NCBI GenBank assembly: GCA_030681555.1
Contig: JAUXRW010000122.1
Coordinates: forward strand, 1 to 43,358
Length of the DNA: 43,358 bases
Reading direction: 5' to 3'
Origin: Acidimicrobiales bacterium
GTDB taxonomy: Bacteria; Actinomycetota; Acidimicrobiia; Acidimicrobiales; VFJN01
Numbering within the stretch: the stretch's first letter is position 1; the number at the start of each line of letters is the position of its first letter. Under the pieces are notes generated by a model that worked only from the letters and a program-made list of their open reading frames with translations, made no database searches and had not been told where the DNA came from. Of this stretch, positions 6,557-15,019 are shown piece after piece. The position numbers were made by a program, and so were the translations under genes.

Positions 6557-7819
6557 CTAGCGGCCGACCCCGATGGTGTCGCCTGTGCGGCCGTCCCAGT
6601 CCCCCACCAGGGGCACGTCGCCCACCTGGCCGAAGCGGACCTGCGTGGCATCGAGCGGCGATCCCGCGACCAGCTGCGTCAGCAGGAACGTGCCGCTGCG
6701 GAAGACGGCGACCGTGTCGCCCCTGCGGCCGTCCCAGTCGCCCACGACCGGCAGATCGCCCGGCTCGCCGTAGTCGAACCGCTGCTGGCCGAGCGCGCTC
6801 GCGTAGTGCGTGTTCGACAGGATCCACGTGCCCTGGCGGTACACACCAACGGTGTCCCCTCCCCTGCCGTCCCAGTCGCCCACGACGGGCACGTCGCCGG
6901 CCTCGCCGAACCCGACCTGGAACGTGCGGGCCGGGTCGTAGGCGTTGACGTTGGACAGGAACCACGCACCGTCGCGGTACACGCCGACGGTGTCGTCGCC
7001 GTCGCCGTCCCAGTCGCCGACGACCGGCAGGTCGCCCGCCCGGCCGAAGGCCACCTCGATGGTGCGCCCGGGCGTGCCCGGCGTGGCGTTCGAGAGCAGC
7101 CAGGTGCCGTCGCGGAACGTGCCGATGCTGTCGCTGCCCTTCCCGTCCCAGTTGCCGACGACCGGCGTGGCCCCGGCCGCACCGAACGCCGCGCTCACGA
7201 CCCCGGCCACGCCGTCGACGTTGGCGTTCGACAGGTGCCAGCGGGCCTCGCGGAACCCGGGGGGCTGACCCACGTCGTGGATGTGCATGAAGTCGTCGGG
7301 CCAGTACGGCGAGCTGCGGTGGATGCGGAGGCGGCGCGTGACGCCTGCGTTCGTGTCGTCGGTGACCTCGATGAAGTCGGGGGCGACGACGTCCACGTAG
7401 GCGACGTGACCGGACGGGCCGGGCGCGAGGCGGGTGCCGCCCTCCCACTGGGCCACGGACCCGACCACGGGGATGTCGTCGATCAGGGTCTTCCCGGCGC
7501 CGTTGTCATCCCACCGGTTGGCGTTGCCCATGGGCCGCCACGGCTGGCCGGCGCCGTTCCGGTCGAGCATGTAGCTGACGTACGACGTGCAGTTGTGGCC
7601 CCGGGTGCCGTAGTTGGCGCCCCAGAGGGACTGGCCGGCGTAGCCCGTGCCGGCGGTGCAGGCGTAGCCGGCGTCGACGCACAGGACCTCGTAGCCCTCC
7701 CCCGCCGACGCCGGTGCGGCCCCGGTGAGCCCCCCGACGGCGGCGACCGTGGCGACGAGGACCAGCAGTGCGGCGAGGGCCGCCCTCCGCAACATCGATC
7801 GTGGTCCGCCCGCGTCCAT
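6557..7819 (-). CDS. Secreted CHAP-domain protein with five VVGDWDG repeats
   Basis: The 420-aa protein has a Sec signal (RRAALAALLVLVATVAAVGG) ending near ASA at residue 39. Residues ~42-165 look like a CHAP amidase/peptidase domain: HNCTSYVSYML supplies the putative catalytic Cys77 and GHVAYVDVV the His138. Residues ~185-420 hold five repeats of about 45-50 aa, each with a core such as LPVVGDWDGDGDDTVGVYRD and WFLSN. These resemble FG-GAP/VCBS-like beta-propeller blades that bind calcium through the acidic DWDGxGxD loop. CHAP enzymes cut peptidoglycan or amide bonds. The combination suggests an exported wall hydrolase or toxin-like protein carrying an adhesive or binding domain. No clear ribosome-binding site was seen, and the second ATG (codon 9) is also possible. 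Confidence 0.75.
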   Translation of the reverse strand: MDAGGPRSMLRRAALAALLVLVATVAAVGGLTGAAPASAGEGYEVLCVDAGYACTAGTGYAGQSLWGANYGTRGHNCTSYVSYMLDRNGAGQPWRPMGNANRWDDNGAGKTLIDDIPVVGSVAQWEGGTRLAPGPSGHVAYVDVVAPDFIEVTDDTNAGVTRRLRIHRSSPYWPDDFMHIHDVGQPPGFREARWHLSNANVDGVAGVVSAAFGAAGATPVVGNWDGKGSDSIGTFRDGTWLLSNATPGTPGRTIEVAFGRAGDLPVVGDWDGDGDDTVGVYRDGAWFLSNVNAYDPARTFQVGFGEAGDVPVVGDWDGRGGDTVGVYRQGTWILSNTHYASALGQQRFDYGEPGDLPVVGDWDGRRGDTVAVFRSGTFLLTQLVAGSPLDATQVRFGQVGDVPLVGDWDGRTGDTIGVGR

Positions 7820-7904
7820 GAAGGAGATGACGCTAGTCCGTCACCTCTTCGCAATGTCGGATCCGCCAGGAGGCCGGTGGTAGTCTCGGGGCGCTGACGA
7901 ACCC

Positions 7905-7997
7905 GTGTGGGAGAGTCCCGATGTCCTTGCCCCGGCAGGGGTGATCGGGCGCCGAAGGTGCAACCGCCCCGGAACCTCTCAGGCCCAAGGACCGCAC
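7905..7997 (+). promoter_or_regulatory. Glycine riboswitch (single aptamer) upstream of gcvP
   Basis: The segment holds the hallmark glycine-aptamer strings GGGAGAGTCCC, GGGCGCCGAAGGTGCAA and CCTCTCAGGCCCAAGGACCG. GTGTGG (7905-7910) can pair with CCGCAC (7992-7997) to close helix P1. No second aptamer follows: the next bases instead form a stem of TGGAGCCCGC (8012-8021) with GCGGGGGTCCA (8031-8041), which could be the expression platform. The glycine cleavage gene gcvP starts at 8079, the classic target. Glycine riboswitches normally turn this gene on when glycine is abundant. Confidence 0.9.
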
Positions 7998-8078
7998 AGG
8001 GGAGGCAACGCTGGAGCCCGCGAGGCGACAGCGGGGGTCCACCATCCCGCCCCGTCTGCCCCCACCCGAGGACCTGCC

Positions 8079-10910
8079 ATGCGCCAGCCCGCGACCACGT
8101 TCGCCGATCGCCACTTCGGGCCCCGTCCCGAGGACATCGACACCATCCTCTCCGCGCTCGGCCTCGCCTCCCTCCAGGAGCTGATCGACGAGGCGGTCCC
8201 CGCCTCGATCCGGGCCGACGAGCCGCTCGTGCTGCCGGCGGCGGGATCCGAGCCCGAGGTGCTGGCCGAGCTGCGGGCGCTGGCCGACCGCAACGAGGTG
8301 GTCACCTCGCTCATCGGCGCCGGCTACCACGGCACCCACACGCCCGGCGTCATCCTACGCAACGTCCTCGAGAACCCCGCCTGGTACACGGCCTACACGC
8401 CCTACCAGCCCGAGATCAGCCAGGGCCGGCTCGAGGCGCTCCTCAACTTCCAGACGATGGTGACCGACCTCACCGGCATGGACATCGCCAACGCGTCGAT
8501 GCTCGACGAGTCGACGGCGGCGGCCGAGGCCATGACCCTGGTCCGCCGGTCGACCAAGCACGCCGGATCGTCCTTCTTCGTCGACGCCGAGACGCACCCG
8601 CAGACCGTGGCCGTCGTCGCCGCGCGCGCCGAGCCGATCGGCATCGAGATCGTCGTCGGCGACCCCTCCAACGACCTCGACCCCGCGGCCTGCTTCGGAG
8701 CCCTGCTCCAGCACCCGGGCACCACCGGGGTGGTGCGAGACCTCTCTCCCACCATCGCTGCCGTACACGACGCGGGCGGCCTCGTCGCCGTCGCCACGGA
8801 CCTCCTGGCCTGCTGCGTCCTGACGCCGCCCGGCGAGCAGGGGGCGGACGTCGTCGTCGGGTCGTCCCAGCGGTTCGGCGTGCCGATGGGCTACGGCGGC
8901 CCGCACGCCGGCTTCCTCGCCACCCGCGACGGCCTCCGCCGCTCGATGCCGGGCCGCCTCGTGGGCGTGTCCGTCGACAGCGCCGGTCGTCCCGCCCACC
9001 GCCTCGCCCTGCAGACCCGGGAGCAGCACATCCGCCGGGAGAAGGCCACGTCGAACATCTGCACCGCCCAGGTGCTGCTCGCCGTGATCGCCTCCATGTA
9101 CGCCGTGTACCACGGGCCCGAGGGCCTCCGGACGATCGCCGGGCGCGTGCACGGGAAGGCAGCGTGGCTGGCCGACTCGCTCGTCGCCGCCGGCTTCTCC
9201 GTCTACGACGACTTCTTCGACACGGTCGCCGTCGACGTCCCCGGGGGCGCCGACGGCATCCTCGCGGCCGCGCTGCGCCACGGCATCAACCTCCGACGGC
9301 TCGACGACCACACGGTCGCCGTGGCCGTCGACGAGACCACCACCGACGACGTCATCGAGCGAGTCGCCGCCGCCTTCGATGCGTCCCTCGTCGCCGATTC
9401 GGGCACCACGCGGTACCCCAAGGCGCTGGCCCGCACCTCCGACTACCTGACGCACCCGGTCTTCTCCTCGCACCGCTCCGAGACGGAGATGCTGCGCTAC
9501 CTCCGCCGCCTCGCCGACAAGGACGTCGCCCTCGACCGGTCGATGATCCCGCTCGGCAGCTGCACCATGAAGCTCAACGCCACCACGGAGATGGAACCGG
9601 TGACGTGGCCCGAGTTCGGCGGCCTCCACCCATTCGCCCCGCTCGAGCAGGCGGCCGGGTACCGCGACCTCATCACCGGCCTCGAGGGGTGGCTCGCCGA
9701 GATCACCGGCTACGACGCCGTGTCCCTGCAGCCCAACGCAGGGTCGCAGGGCGAGCTGGCCGGCCTCCTCGCCATCCGCGGCTACCACGCCGATCGGGGC
9801 GAGCCCGCCCGCGACGTCTGCCTGATCCCCTCCTCCGCGCACGGCACCAACGCCGCCTCCGCAGTGATGGCCGGGATGCGGGTCGTCGTCGTGGCGTGCG
9901 ACGACGAGGGGAACGTGGACGTCGCCGATATCGAGAAGCAGGTCGAGTACCACAGCGACGACCTCGCCGCCCTCATGGTCACCTATCCGTCGACCCACGG
10001 CGTGTTCGAGGAGCGCATCACCGAGATCTGCGACCTCGTGCACAGCCACGGCGGCCAGGTGTACGTCGACGGAGCCAACCTCAACGCCCTGGTCGGCGTG
10101 GCCCGGCCCGGGTGGTTCGGCGGCGACGTCAGCCACCTCAACCTCCACAAGACCTTCTGCATCCCGCACGGGGGCGGCGGACCCGGCGTCGGACCCGTGG
10201 CTGCCCGCGCCCACCTCGCGCCCTTCCTGCCCAACCACCCGCTCGTGCCCGAGGCGGGGCCGGCGACCGGGCCCGGACCCATCTCCGGTGCGCCGTGGGG
10301 GTCCGCGTCGATCCTGCCCATCTCCTGGGCCTACATCGCACTCATGGGCCCCGACGGCCTCCGCCGCGCCACCGAGATCGCCATCCTCAACGCCAACTAC
10401 ATCGCCGCCCGGCTGGCCGGCGCCTACCCCGTGCTGTACACGGGCGGGCACGGCCGCGTGGCCCACGAGTGCATCCTCGACCTTCGCGAGATCACCCGGG
10501 TCAGCGGCGTCACCGTCGACGACGTCGCCAAGCGACTCATCGACTACGGCTTCCACGCCCCGACGATGAGCTTCCCGGTCGCCGGCACCCTCATGGTCGA
10601 ACCCACCGAATCCGAGAGCCTCGAGGAGCTCGACCGCTTCTGCGAGGCCATGCTCGCCATCCGAGCCGAGATCGCCGCCATCGAATCCGGATCGGTGGCG
10701 CACGCCGACAGCGCCCTCGCCCACGCCCCCCACACCGCCGAGGACCTGCTCGCCGCCTCCTGGGAGCGCCCCTACTCGCGCGAGGAGGCCGCCTACCCCG
10801 TGCCGTCGCTCCGCCAGGGCAAGTACTGGCCGCCCGTCAGCCGCATCGACGGCGGCTACGGCGACCGCAACCTCGTCTGCGCCTGCCCGCCGGTGGAGGC
10901 CTATTCCTAG
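8079..10910 (+). CDS. gcvP: Glycine dehydrogenase (decarboxylating), P-protein
   Basis: The P-protein of the glycine cleavage system decarboxylates glycine with pyridoxal phosphate and passes the aminomethyl group to the lipoyl H-protein. At 943 residues it is the fused single-chain form. The N-terminal half begins [13 protein letters not shown] and carries [20 protein letters not shown]; the C-terminal half has [40 protein letters not shown] and the cofactor-lysine motif [20 protein letters not shown] (Lys691). The ATG at 8079 begins the conserved N-terminus, while the longer open frame reaches into the riboswitch. gcvT and gcvH are not in the window. Its stop is followed within a few bases by a ~220-bp repeat element. 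Confidence 0.97.
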   Translation: MRQPATTFADRHFGPRPEDIDTILSALGLASLQELIDEAVPASIRADEPLVLPAAGSEPEVLAELRALADRNEVVTSLIGAGYHGTHTPGVILRNVLENPAWYTAYTPYQPEISQGRLEALLNFQTMVTDLTGMDIANASMLDESTAAAEAMTLVRRSTKHAGSSFFVDAETHPQTVAVVAARAEPIGIEIVVGDPSNDLDPAACFGALLQHPGTTGVVRDLSPTIAAVHDAGGLVAVATDLLACCVLTPPGEQGADVVVGSSQRFGVPMGYGGPHAGFLATRDGLRRSMPGRLVGVSVDSAGRPAHRLALQTREQHIRREKATSNICTAQVLLAVIASMYAVYHGPEGLRTIAGRVHGKAAWLADSLVAAGFSVYDDFFDTVAVDVPGGADGILAAALRHGINLRRLDDHTVAVAVDETTTDDVIERVAAAFDASLVADSGTTRYPKALARTSDYLTHPVFSSHRSETEMLRYLRRLADKDVALDRSMIPLGSCTMKLNATTEMEPVTWPEFGGLHPFAPLEQAAGYRDLITGLEGWLAEITGYDAVSLQPNAGSQGELAGLLAIRGYHADRGEPARDVCLIPSSAHGTNAASAVMAGMRVVVVACDDEGNVDVADIEKQVEYHSDDLAALMVTYPSTHGVFEERITEICDLVHSHGGQVYVDGANLNALVGVARPGWFGGDVSHLNLHKTFCIPHGGGGPGVGPVAARAHLAPFLPNHPLVPEAGPATGPGPISGAPWGSASILPISWAYIALMGPDGLRRATEIAILNANYIAARLAGAYPVLYTGGHGRVAHECILDLREITRVSGVTVDDVAKRLIDYGFHAPTMSFPVAGTLMVEPTESESLEELDRFCEAMLAIRAEIAAIESGSVAHADSALAHAPHTAEDLLAASWERPYSREEAAYPVPSLRQGKYWPPVSRIDGGYGDRNLVCACPPVEAYS

Positions 10911-10914
10911 GTTC

Positions 10915-11133
10915 ACACTCGCTCGCCTTGGGCCGGCCCCTGCGAGCTCCTCGGAACCGGCTTTCAGCGGGTTGCCTCGCTCCTGCCACCCCGCGTTTCT
11001 CAGGGCACGGGTCCACGCCGTTGCGGGACCCACTCGCCTCACGCGCCGGTCTCCTTGCGCCTCCACGCATCACCCTTCGCGACACCCCGGCTTCTTGGCC
11101 CGGCCCCTGCTCGAAAGTGTGCGCCCGCGCCAC
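10915..11133 (+). repeat. Gene-end-associated repeat, copy 1
   Basis: Beginning four bases after the gcvP stop (CACTCGCTCGCCTT...), this ~220-bp stretch matches, in inverted orientation, the stretch at 11718-11941. Judged by eye, identity is about 70-75 percent with small gaps. Shared anchors include CACTCGCTCGCCTT, GGGACCCACT, CACCCCG and GGCTTCTT. It contains no plausible gene. The hairpin found at the start of copy 2 is degraded here. Confidence 0.7.
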
Positions 11134-11220
11134 GCGGACGACCCCTCCCCCCACTCCCCGAAGCCGCGACTTCACTGAGGCCGCCGTTGGGGATGGACTG
11201 GGGCGCCTAGGGTCCCCTCG

Positions 11221-11604
11221 GTGCGTCCTCAGGATCGGCGGGCTCTGGGGTTGGCGGCGTTGATCGGCGGCGCGGGGATGATGCACTTCGTGCGGCCCGC
11301 CTTCTTCGACCCGATCGTGCCCGACTGGATGCCCGGCGCGGCCCGCACCACGACCTACGTCAGCGGCGTCGTCGAGCTCGCGGGCGCGGCGCTCGTCGCC
11401 AACCCGCGCACGCGTCGCCTCGGCGGCTGGTTCTGCGTGGCCACGTTGCTGGGCGTCTTCCCCGCCAACATCCAGTCCGCCCTCGACGGCGGCATCGCCG
11501 GCGCACCCCCGCCCCTCGACTCAGCCGCCGCCGCCTGGCTCCGCCTCCCCCTCCAGCTGCCCCTCATCTGGTGGGCCCGCAAGGTCACCAGAGAAGCCGG
11601 CTGA
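11221..11604 (+). CDS. DoxX-like small membrane protein
   Basis: A 127-aa hydrophobic protein with four predicted helices: ALGLAALIGGAGMMHFVRPA, TYVSGVVELAGAALVA, GGWFCVATLLGVFPANIQSA and a C-terminal WLRLPLQLPLIWWA. The motif HFVRPAFFDPIVPDWMPG after helix 1 and GVVELAGA in helix 2 are typical of the DoxX/MauE-like group, whose molecular role is mostly unknown (some act in thiosulfate or quinol oxidation). The start is a GTG at 11221, right after a GGGGTC-type region with no strong ribosome-binding site. It sits alone between two inverted copies of a dispersed repeat. About 110 bases without a gene follow it before copy 2. Confidence 0.7.
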   Translation: MRPQDRRALGLAALIGGAGMMHFVRPAFFDPIVPDWMPGAARTTTYVSGVVELAGAALVANPRTRRLGGWFCVATLLGVFPANIQSALDGGIAGAPPPLDSAAAAWLRLPLQLPLIWWARKVTREAG

Positions 11605-11717
11605 CGGCGGCGGTGTGGGTCGCGCGTGGCCCCCCCAGCCCCACCCGCGACGAAGCGCACACAGTTCTGTGCACGCCCCGTAGCGAGAGCTGGGGTCGGC
11701 AGCGCGCGATCCCGAGT

Positions 11718-11941
11718 GGCGCGACCGCAGACTCCCGAGAAGAAGCCAGGTCAGGGAGTCGGGGTGCCGAGAGGAGCGCTGCCGAAACGCGGCAACGGAT
11801 CGAGCAGCGGGGCAAGTGGGTCCCGCCGCGGTGTGGATTCGTGTTCTGAGAGGCGGGGGCTACGAGCGCGAGGCGGACAGCGAGCCGGCCGAGAGGCAGT
11901 TCCGAACAGCTCGCAGGAGCTCGCCGAAGGCGAGCGAGTGC
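11718..11941 (-). repeat. Gene-end-associated repeat, copy 2 (inverted)
   Basis: This is the reverse-oriented partner of 10915-11133. It begins seven bases beyond the stop of the F420-type oxidoreductase gene on the minus strand, so relative to its own neighbour gene it lies exactly as copy 1 does to gcvP. Shared blocks run through the whole length. Confidence 0.7.
11919..11935 (-). terminator. Hairpin after the LLM oxidoreductase gene
   Basis: GCTCGCC and GGCGAGC pair around a three-base loop, 13 bases beyond the LLM stop codon. It sits at the leading edge of repeat copy 2. There is no T-run, as is common for terminators in high-GC actinobacteria. Confidence 0.5.
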
Positions 11942-11947
11942 GACGAT

Positions 11948-12979
11948 CTACCCCTGCACCAGTTCCGCGATCTCTTCGAGCATGAAGCTGGGACCGCTGA
12001 CGAGGATGGTGGTGACGCAGGTCTCTCGCCAGCGCTCGAGGTCGTCTCGCACCTTGGCCTTGGGGCCGATGAGGTAGACGTCCTCGACCATGCCGGTGGG
12101 GACATGGGAGGCGGCTTCGTCCTTGCGGCCGGCGAGGTAGGCCTCCTGGATCTTCTGGCAGGCCTCCTCGTAGCCGAGCCGTGCGAAGACGTCCTTGTGG
12201 AAGTTGCGGTCTTTTGCGCCCATGCCGCCGATGTAGAGGGCGAGGGTGGGGCGGAGGAGGTCGGCGCAGGCCTCGACATCGTCGCCGACGATGGTCGGCA
12301 CGATGCACGCGACCTCGAAGGCGTCGTCGATGTGCTTGACGTCTCGCTTGGCGAAGCCTTCGGCGAGGGCCTGCCGGTAGAAGGTGTCTGCCTTTGGCGA
12401 GAAGAACATGGGCAGCCAGCCGTCGCAGATCTCGGCGGCGAGGGCGACGTTCTTCGGGCCTTCGGCGCCGAGGTAGATGGGGATGCGGGGGCGGAGGGGG
12501 CGGACGATGGACTTGAGCGGCTTGCCGAGGCCGGTGCCGCCCACGAGGGGCATCTGGTAGTGCTCCCCCACGTACTCGACGGGTTTCTCGCGGCCGATGA
12601 TCTCGCGCACGATGTCGATGTACTCGCGGGTGCGGGCCAGGGGCTTGGCGTACTCGGCCGAGTACCAGCCCTCCACGACCTGGGGACCGCTGACACCGAG
12701 ACCGAGGATCAGTCGCCCGCCCGAGAGGTGGTCGAGGGTGATCGCCGTCATCGCGGTGGAGGCCGGTGTGCGGGCCGAGATCTGGGTGATGGCCGTGCCG
12801 AGCTTCACCCGCGTCGTCCGGCTCCCCCACCACGCCAGCGGGGTGAAGCAGTCGGAGCCGTAGGCCTCGGAGGTCCAGATCGAGTCGAAGCCCAGGCGCT
12901 CCGCCGTGGCGATCTGATCCGCGGCGTCTGCCGGCGGTCCGGACGAGGGCCAGTAGCCGATGATCAAGCCGAGCTTCAT
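11948..12979 (-). CDS. LLM-class F420-dependent oxidoreductase
   Basis: The 343-residue protein is a TIM-barrel luciferase-like oxidoreductase of the F420-using type. Diagnostic stretches are MKLGLIIGYWPSSGPPADAA, SIWTSEAYGSDCFTPLAWWG, VKLGTAITQISARTPASTAM, LDHLSGGRLILGLGVSGPQV followed by VEGWY, and IPIYLGAEGPKNVALAAEIC. Mycobacterial relatives reduce or oxidise small organic substrates with coenzyme F420, but the substrate here is unknown. The ATG at 12979 begins the conserved N-terminus, although the open frame continues far upstream. A KstR-type operator lies 32-53 bases before it, suggesting a place in the lipid/sterol regulon. Repeat copy 2 follows the stop. Confidence 0.88.
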   Translation of the reverse strand: MKLGLIIGYWPSSGPPADAADQIATAERLGFDSIWTSEAYGSDCFTPLAWWGSRTTRVKLGTAITQISARTPASTAMTAITLDHLSGGRLILGLGVSGPQVVEGWYSAEYAKPLARTREYIDIVREIIGREKPVEYVGEHYQMPLVGGTGLGKPLKSIVRPLRPRIPIYLGAEGPKNVALAAEICDGWLPMFFSPKADTFYRQALAEGFAKRDVKHIDDAFEVACIVPTIVGDDVEACADLLRPTLALYIGGMGAKDRNFHKDVFARLGYEEACQKIQEAYLAGRKDEAASHVPTGMVEDVYLIGPKAKVRDDLERWRETCVTTILVSGPSFMLEEIAELVQG

Positions 12980-13010
12980 GAGTCGGACCCTAGCGGCCGT
13001 GGTTGGACCC

Positions 13011-13032
13011 GTACTAGAACGTGTTCTAGTAC
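13011..13032. promoter_or_regulatory. KstR-type operator (10-bp arms, 2-bp spacer)
   Basis: GTACTAGAAC is followed by GT and then its exact reverse complement. The core TAGAAC-GT-GTTCTA at 13015-13028 fits the published KstR operator pattern TNNAAC-nn-GTTNNA of mycobacteria. It is placed 32 bases upstream of the LLM oxidoreductase start, and 12 bases before a decayed reading frame on the plus strand. A related site is at 18121. Confidence 0.75.
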
Positions 13033-13044
13033 GAGCGGGTGACG

Positions 13045-13200
13045 ATGCCCTCCGACGTAGGCGTGATCGGCCTGGTGCTCGGCACCCCGGAGGCCTCGCC
13101 AGGAAAGAGGGGTACAGGTTCCTGCGGGCAGGCCTCGCCCTGGGACCCCGGCCGGGCCGACGAGGCCCCCGCCCAGGCGACGGCAGCGCCAAGCTCGACG
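13045..13200 (+). pseudogene. Possible decayed amidohydrolase gene start
   Basis: Directly after the operator the plus strand reads MPSDVGVIGLVLGTPEA, and in a shifted frame EGYRFLRAGL, then KLDDDVPARI. This recalls the N-terminus of an actinobacterial amidohydrolase group (VIDxMxGIP... WYxFMRPLL... PAQYMFKDIP). If correct, it is a frameshifted, truncated remnant that was once divergent from the LLM gene and shared its operator. The resemblance is weak and chance is possible. Confidence 0.3.
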
Positions 13201-13218
13201 ACGACGTACCCGCTCGGA

Positions 13219-13998
13219 TCAGCTGCCCCGCGGGCGGTAGATCGCAGTGTGCGAGGTGCGGGCGACCGGTCGGTGGTTGGCGAGGTGGAGCACGTCGAGC
13301 GTCACGAAGCGGTGGCCCTTGCGCTCCCACTCCGCCGTGACGAGCGCCCGAGCGGAGACGAGGTCGCAATCCCGCACGAGCGCGTGGTGCTGCACAGTCG
13401 ACTCCACGTGGATCCACGGGCCGAGCTGCACGTTGGCGGACAGCACGTAGTTGGCGTCGCGCAGGAGCCAGCCGGGGTGGGCCACGCTCTCGTCGCGATA
13501 CAGCGGAAGCGTCTCCCGTACGTCGGCCAGATACTCCTGGGCCCTGGCGGCGTGGAAGCGGTGCGGCTCGAGGCCCAACGCAGTGCCCGGCACAAGCACC
13601 TCCGGCGCGGCCGGCGGAGGGTAGGAGGTCTGCGGCACGTCGGGCCAGGCCGTCGGATCCGGAAGGGCCGGCGCGGTGGGCGGCAGGCCGGCGGTCGCCC
13701 TGGCGCAGACGGCCCCGGCTTCGTCGCGCACCTCGAGGGCCCCGTCGCCGACCGGCATGACGTCGGTGCGGGTGCCGTCGTACACGGGCTGCACGAAGCG
13801 AGCGCTGATCGTGCCCCGTTCGAGCCAGGCACGCCCCCACGCTTCTGCCGGCGGATGGGTCAGGTAGGCGTAGACGTCGACGCCAGGCACGAGGCCGCCG
13901 CGGAACCCGAGCTGCCGGGCCACAGCGTCGTCGTGGATCCGGTTCTTCGACGCCGTCGCGGTGTTATACGCCACCAGCGAGTAGGCCTGCACGGGCAC
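13219..13998 (-). CDS. MaoC-like hot-dog hydratase
   Basis: The protein has ~259 residues if started at the GTG at 13998 (a second GTG lies at 13992). The N-terminal part has ASKNRIHDDAVARQLGFRGG then LVPGVDVYAYLTHPP, close to the MaoC-type signature in which an Asp/His pair activates water across an enoyl-CoA double bond. A second hot-dog-like half follows (LPLYRDESVAHPGWLLRDAN, VLSANVQLGPWIHVESTVQH). Such double hot-dog proteins act as hydratases or thioesterases on acyl-CoA substrates. The upstream open frame to 14076 crosses a repeat and is not believed. The nearby F420-type oxidoreductase and KstR-type operator suggest lipid or sterol catabolism. Confidence 0.7.
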   Translation of the reverse strand: MPVQAYSLVAYNTATASKNRIHDDAVARQLGFRGGLVPGVDVYAYLTHPPAEAWGRAWLERGTISARFVQPVYDGTRTDVMPVGDGALEVRDEAGAVCARATAGLPPTAPALPDPTAWPDVPQTSYPPPAAPEVLVPGTALGLEPHRFHAARAQEYLADVRETLPLYRDESVAHPGWLLRDANYVLSANVQLGPWIHVESTVQHHALVRDCDLVSARALVTAEWERKGHRFVTLDVLHLANHRPVARTSHTAIYRPRGS

Positions 13999-14043
13999 GG
14001 ACCCTAGGTGCTCGACCTCGCTCGTGCGGCGAGGCGCCGACCC

Positions 14044-14179
14044 GCGACCAACCCGCGTTCCTGCGCTCCGCGGCACTCTTATACGTCGTCTGAGGGTGCA
14101 CGAACGGCCGGTGGGCGACCAACCCGCTTTTTCCTGCGCTCCGAGGCGCTCTTGTACGTCGTCTGAGGGTGCACGAACG
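14044..14179. repeat. Two direct copies of a 63-65-bp repeat
   Basis: Unit A (14044-14106) and unit B (14115-14179) share GCGACCAACCCGC, CCTGCGCTCCG and TACGTCGTCTGAGGGTGCAC and differ at only a few bases plus a 2-bp insertion; an 8-bp spacer separates them. Part of the unit (CCAACCCGCGTTC-TGCGCTCC) recurs at 40330-40351. This indicates a dispersed repeat family. Two copies with a spacer this short do not make a CRISPR array. Confidence 0.75.
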
Positions 14180-14463
14180 CGGCGGTGACGATGGGTCGAC
14201 GGCCACGGCCGCCGAGGCAGCGGCCCGGCTGGCGCCGCCGGCCGTGCTCCGCGGCACGAGGGCCAGGACGTGGCGGCGCACGGCCCGCGACAGGATCAGC
14301 AGAACGCCGGCCAGCACGAGGAGGGCGCACCCGCCGCAGCGATGGGCCAGGACGTGTCGACGTCGGCCAGGTCGGCGCGCGGGGCCGCGGCGCCGACGAG
14401 CACGGGGCCGGACGCGGCGCCTACGCCGGCCTCCGCCTCCAGGACGCGCCGTAGGGAGGCCAT
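14180..14463 (-). pseudogene. Possible frameshifted small membrane protein
   Basis: From an ATG at 14463 the minus strand reads ASLRRVLEAEAGVGAASGPV and ADLADVDTSWPIAAAG. In the next frame a clear membrane helix follows: CALLVLAGVLLILSRAVRRH. One base shift joins the two. Neither part matches a family I know. The end is unclear because the second frame runs into the direct repeats. It may be a pseudogene, a sequencing error or chance. Confidence 0.3.
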
Positions 14464-14601
14464 CGACCACGGAGCGATCAACGTGCTGTGAGCAGCGGTA
14501 CGGGGGGGCTGAGATGATGGTCATGGCCTCAGCCTGCGCTCGGGCGCCGAGGACGATTCCTGCGAGGTGAGGAGCCGTCGGTACACCGGAGGCTCCCGGC
14601 G

Positions 14602-14970
14602 TCAGTACGTGCGCAGCTCGACGCGGTTGCCGTCGGGATCGCTGACGTACACGCCGCGGCCGACGCCCTTTGCGCCGTACAGGTCGGCCGGCCCCATCTC
14701 GATCTCGAAGCGTCCAGACGTGGCGAGCTCGTCGAGGTCGACGCCCGCGACCGTCAGGGCGAGATGGTCGACGTTGCGCCCCGACCTCGCGCCCAGCATC
14801 ACGTCGATCAGGAACGTGGGGCTCACACGCAGGGAGACGAACGGCACCTCGTTGCGACGCCACTCCTCGAGGCGAAGCACCTCCAGGCCGAGCGACGAGG
14901 CGTACCAGGACACGAGCCGCTCCGGGTCCTCGGAGACGAGCACGATGTGATCAGGGCCGACCAGCTGCAT
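14602..14970 (-). CDS. VOC (glyoxalase-like) family protein
   Basis: A 122-aa protein with a compact VOC fold: LVGPDHIVLVSEDPERLVSW, then YASSLGLEVLRLEEW, VDHLALTVAGVDLDELATSG, and the terminal GVYVSDPDGNRVELRTY. The metal positions (H in PDHIVL, H in VDHLAL, E in VELRTY) are present. The ATG at 14970 has GAGG five bases upstream. It is divergent from the sugar dehydrogenase at 15020, with only 49 bases between the starts, so the two promoters must overlap. Substrate unknown. Confidence 0.8.
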   Translation of the reverse strand: MQLVGPDHIVLVSEDPERLVSWYASSLGLEVLRLEEWRRNEVPFVSLRVSPTFLIDVMLGARSGRNVDHLALTVAGVDLDELATSGRFEIEMGPADLYGAKGVGRGVYVSDPDGNRVELRTY

Positions 14971-15019
14971 GCCCTCAGCCTGCCCGGACTTCCCCCGGCC
15001 CGGCCACCATGATGGGACC

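Noticed and set aside
8355-11066. A 903-aa minus-strand frame opposite gcvP
   Set aside because: Antisense shadow of a firmly identified gene; composition is Gly/Val/Asp/Glu-rich with no motif.
14044-14179. CRISPR array
   Set aside because: Only two long units separated by 8 bases, with no cas genes; this is a tandem repeat.
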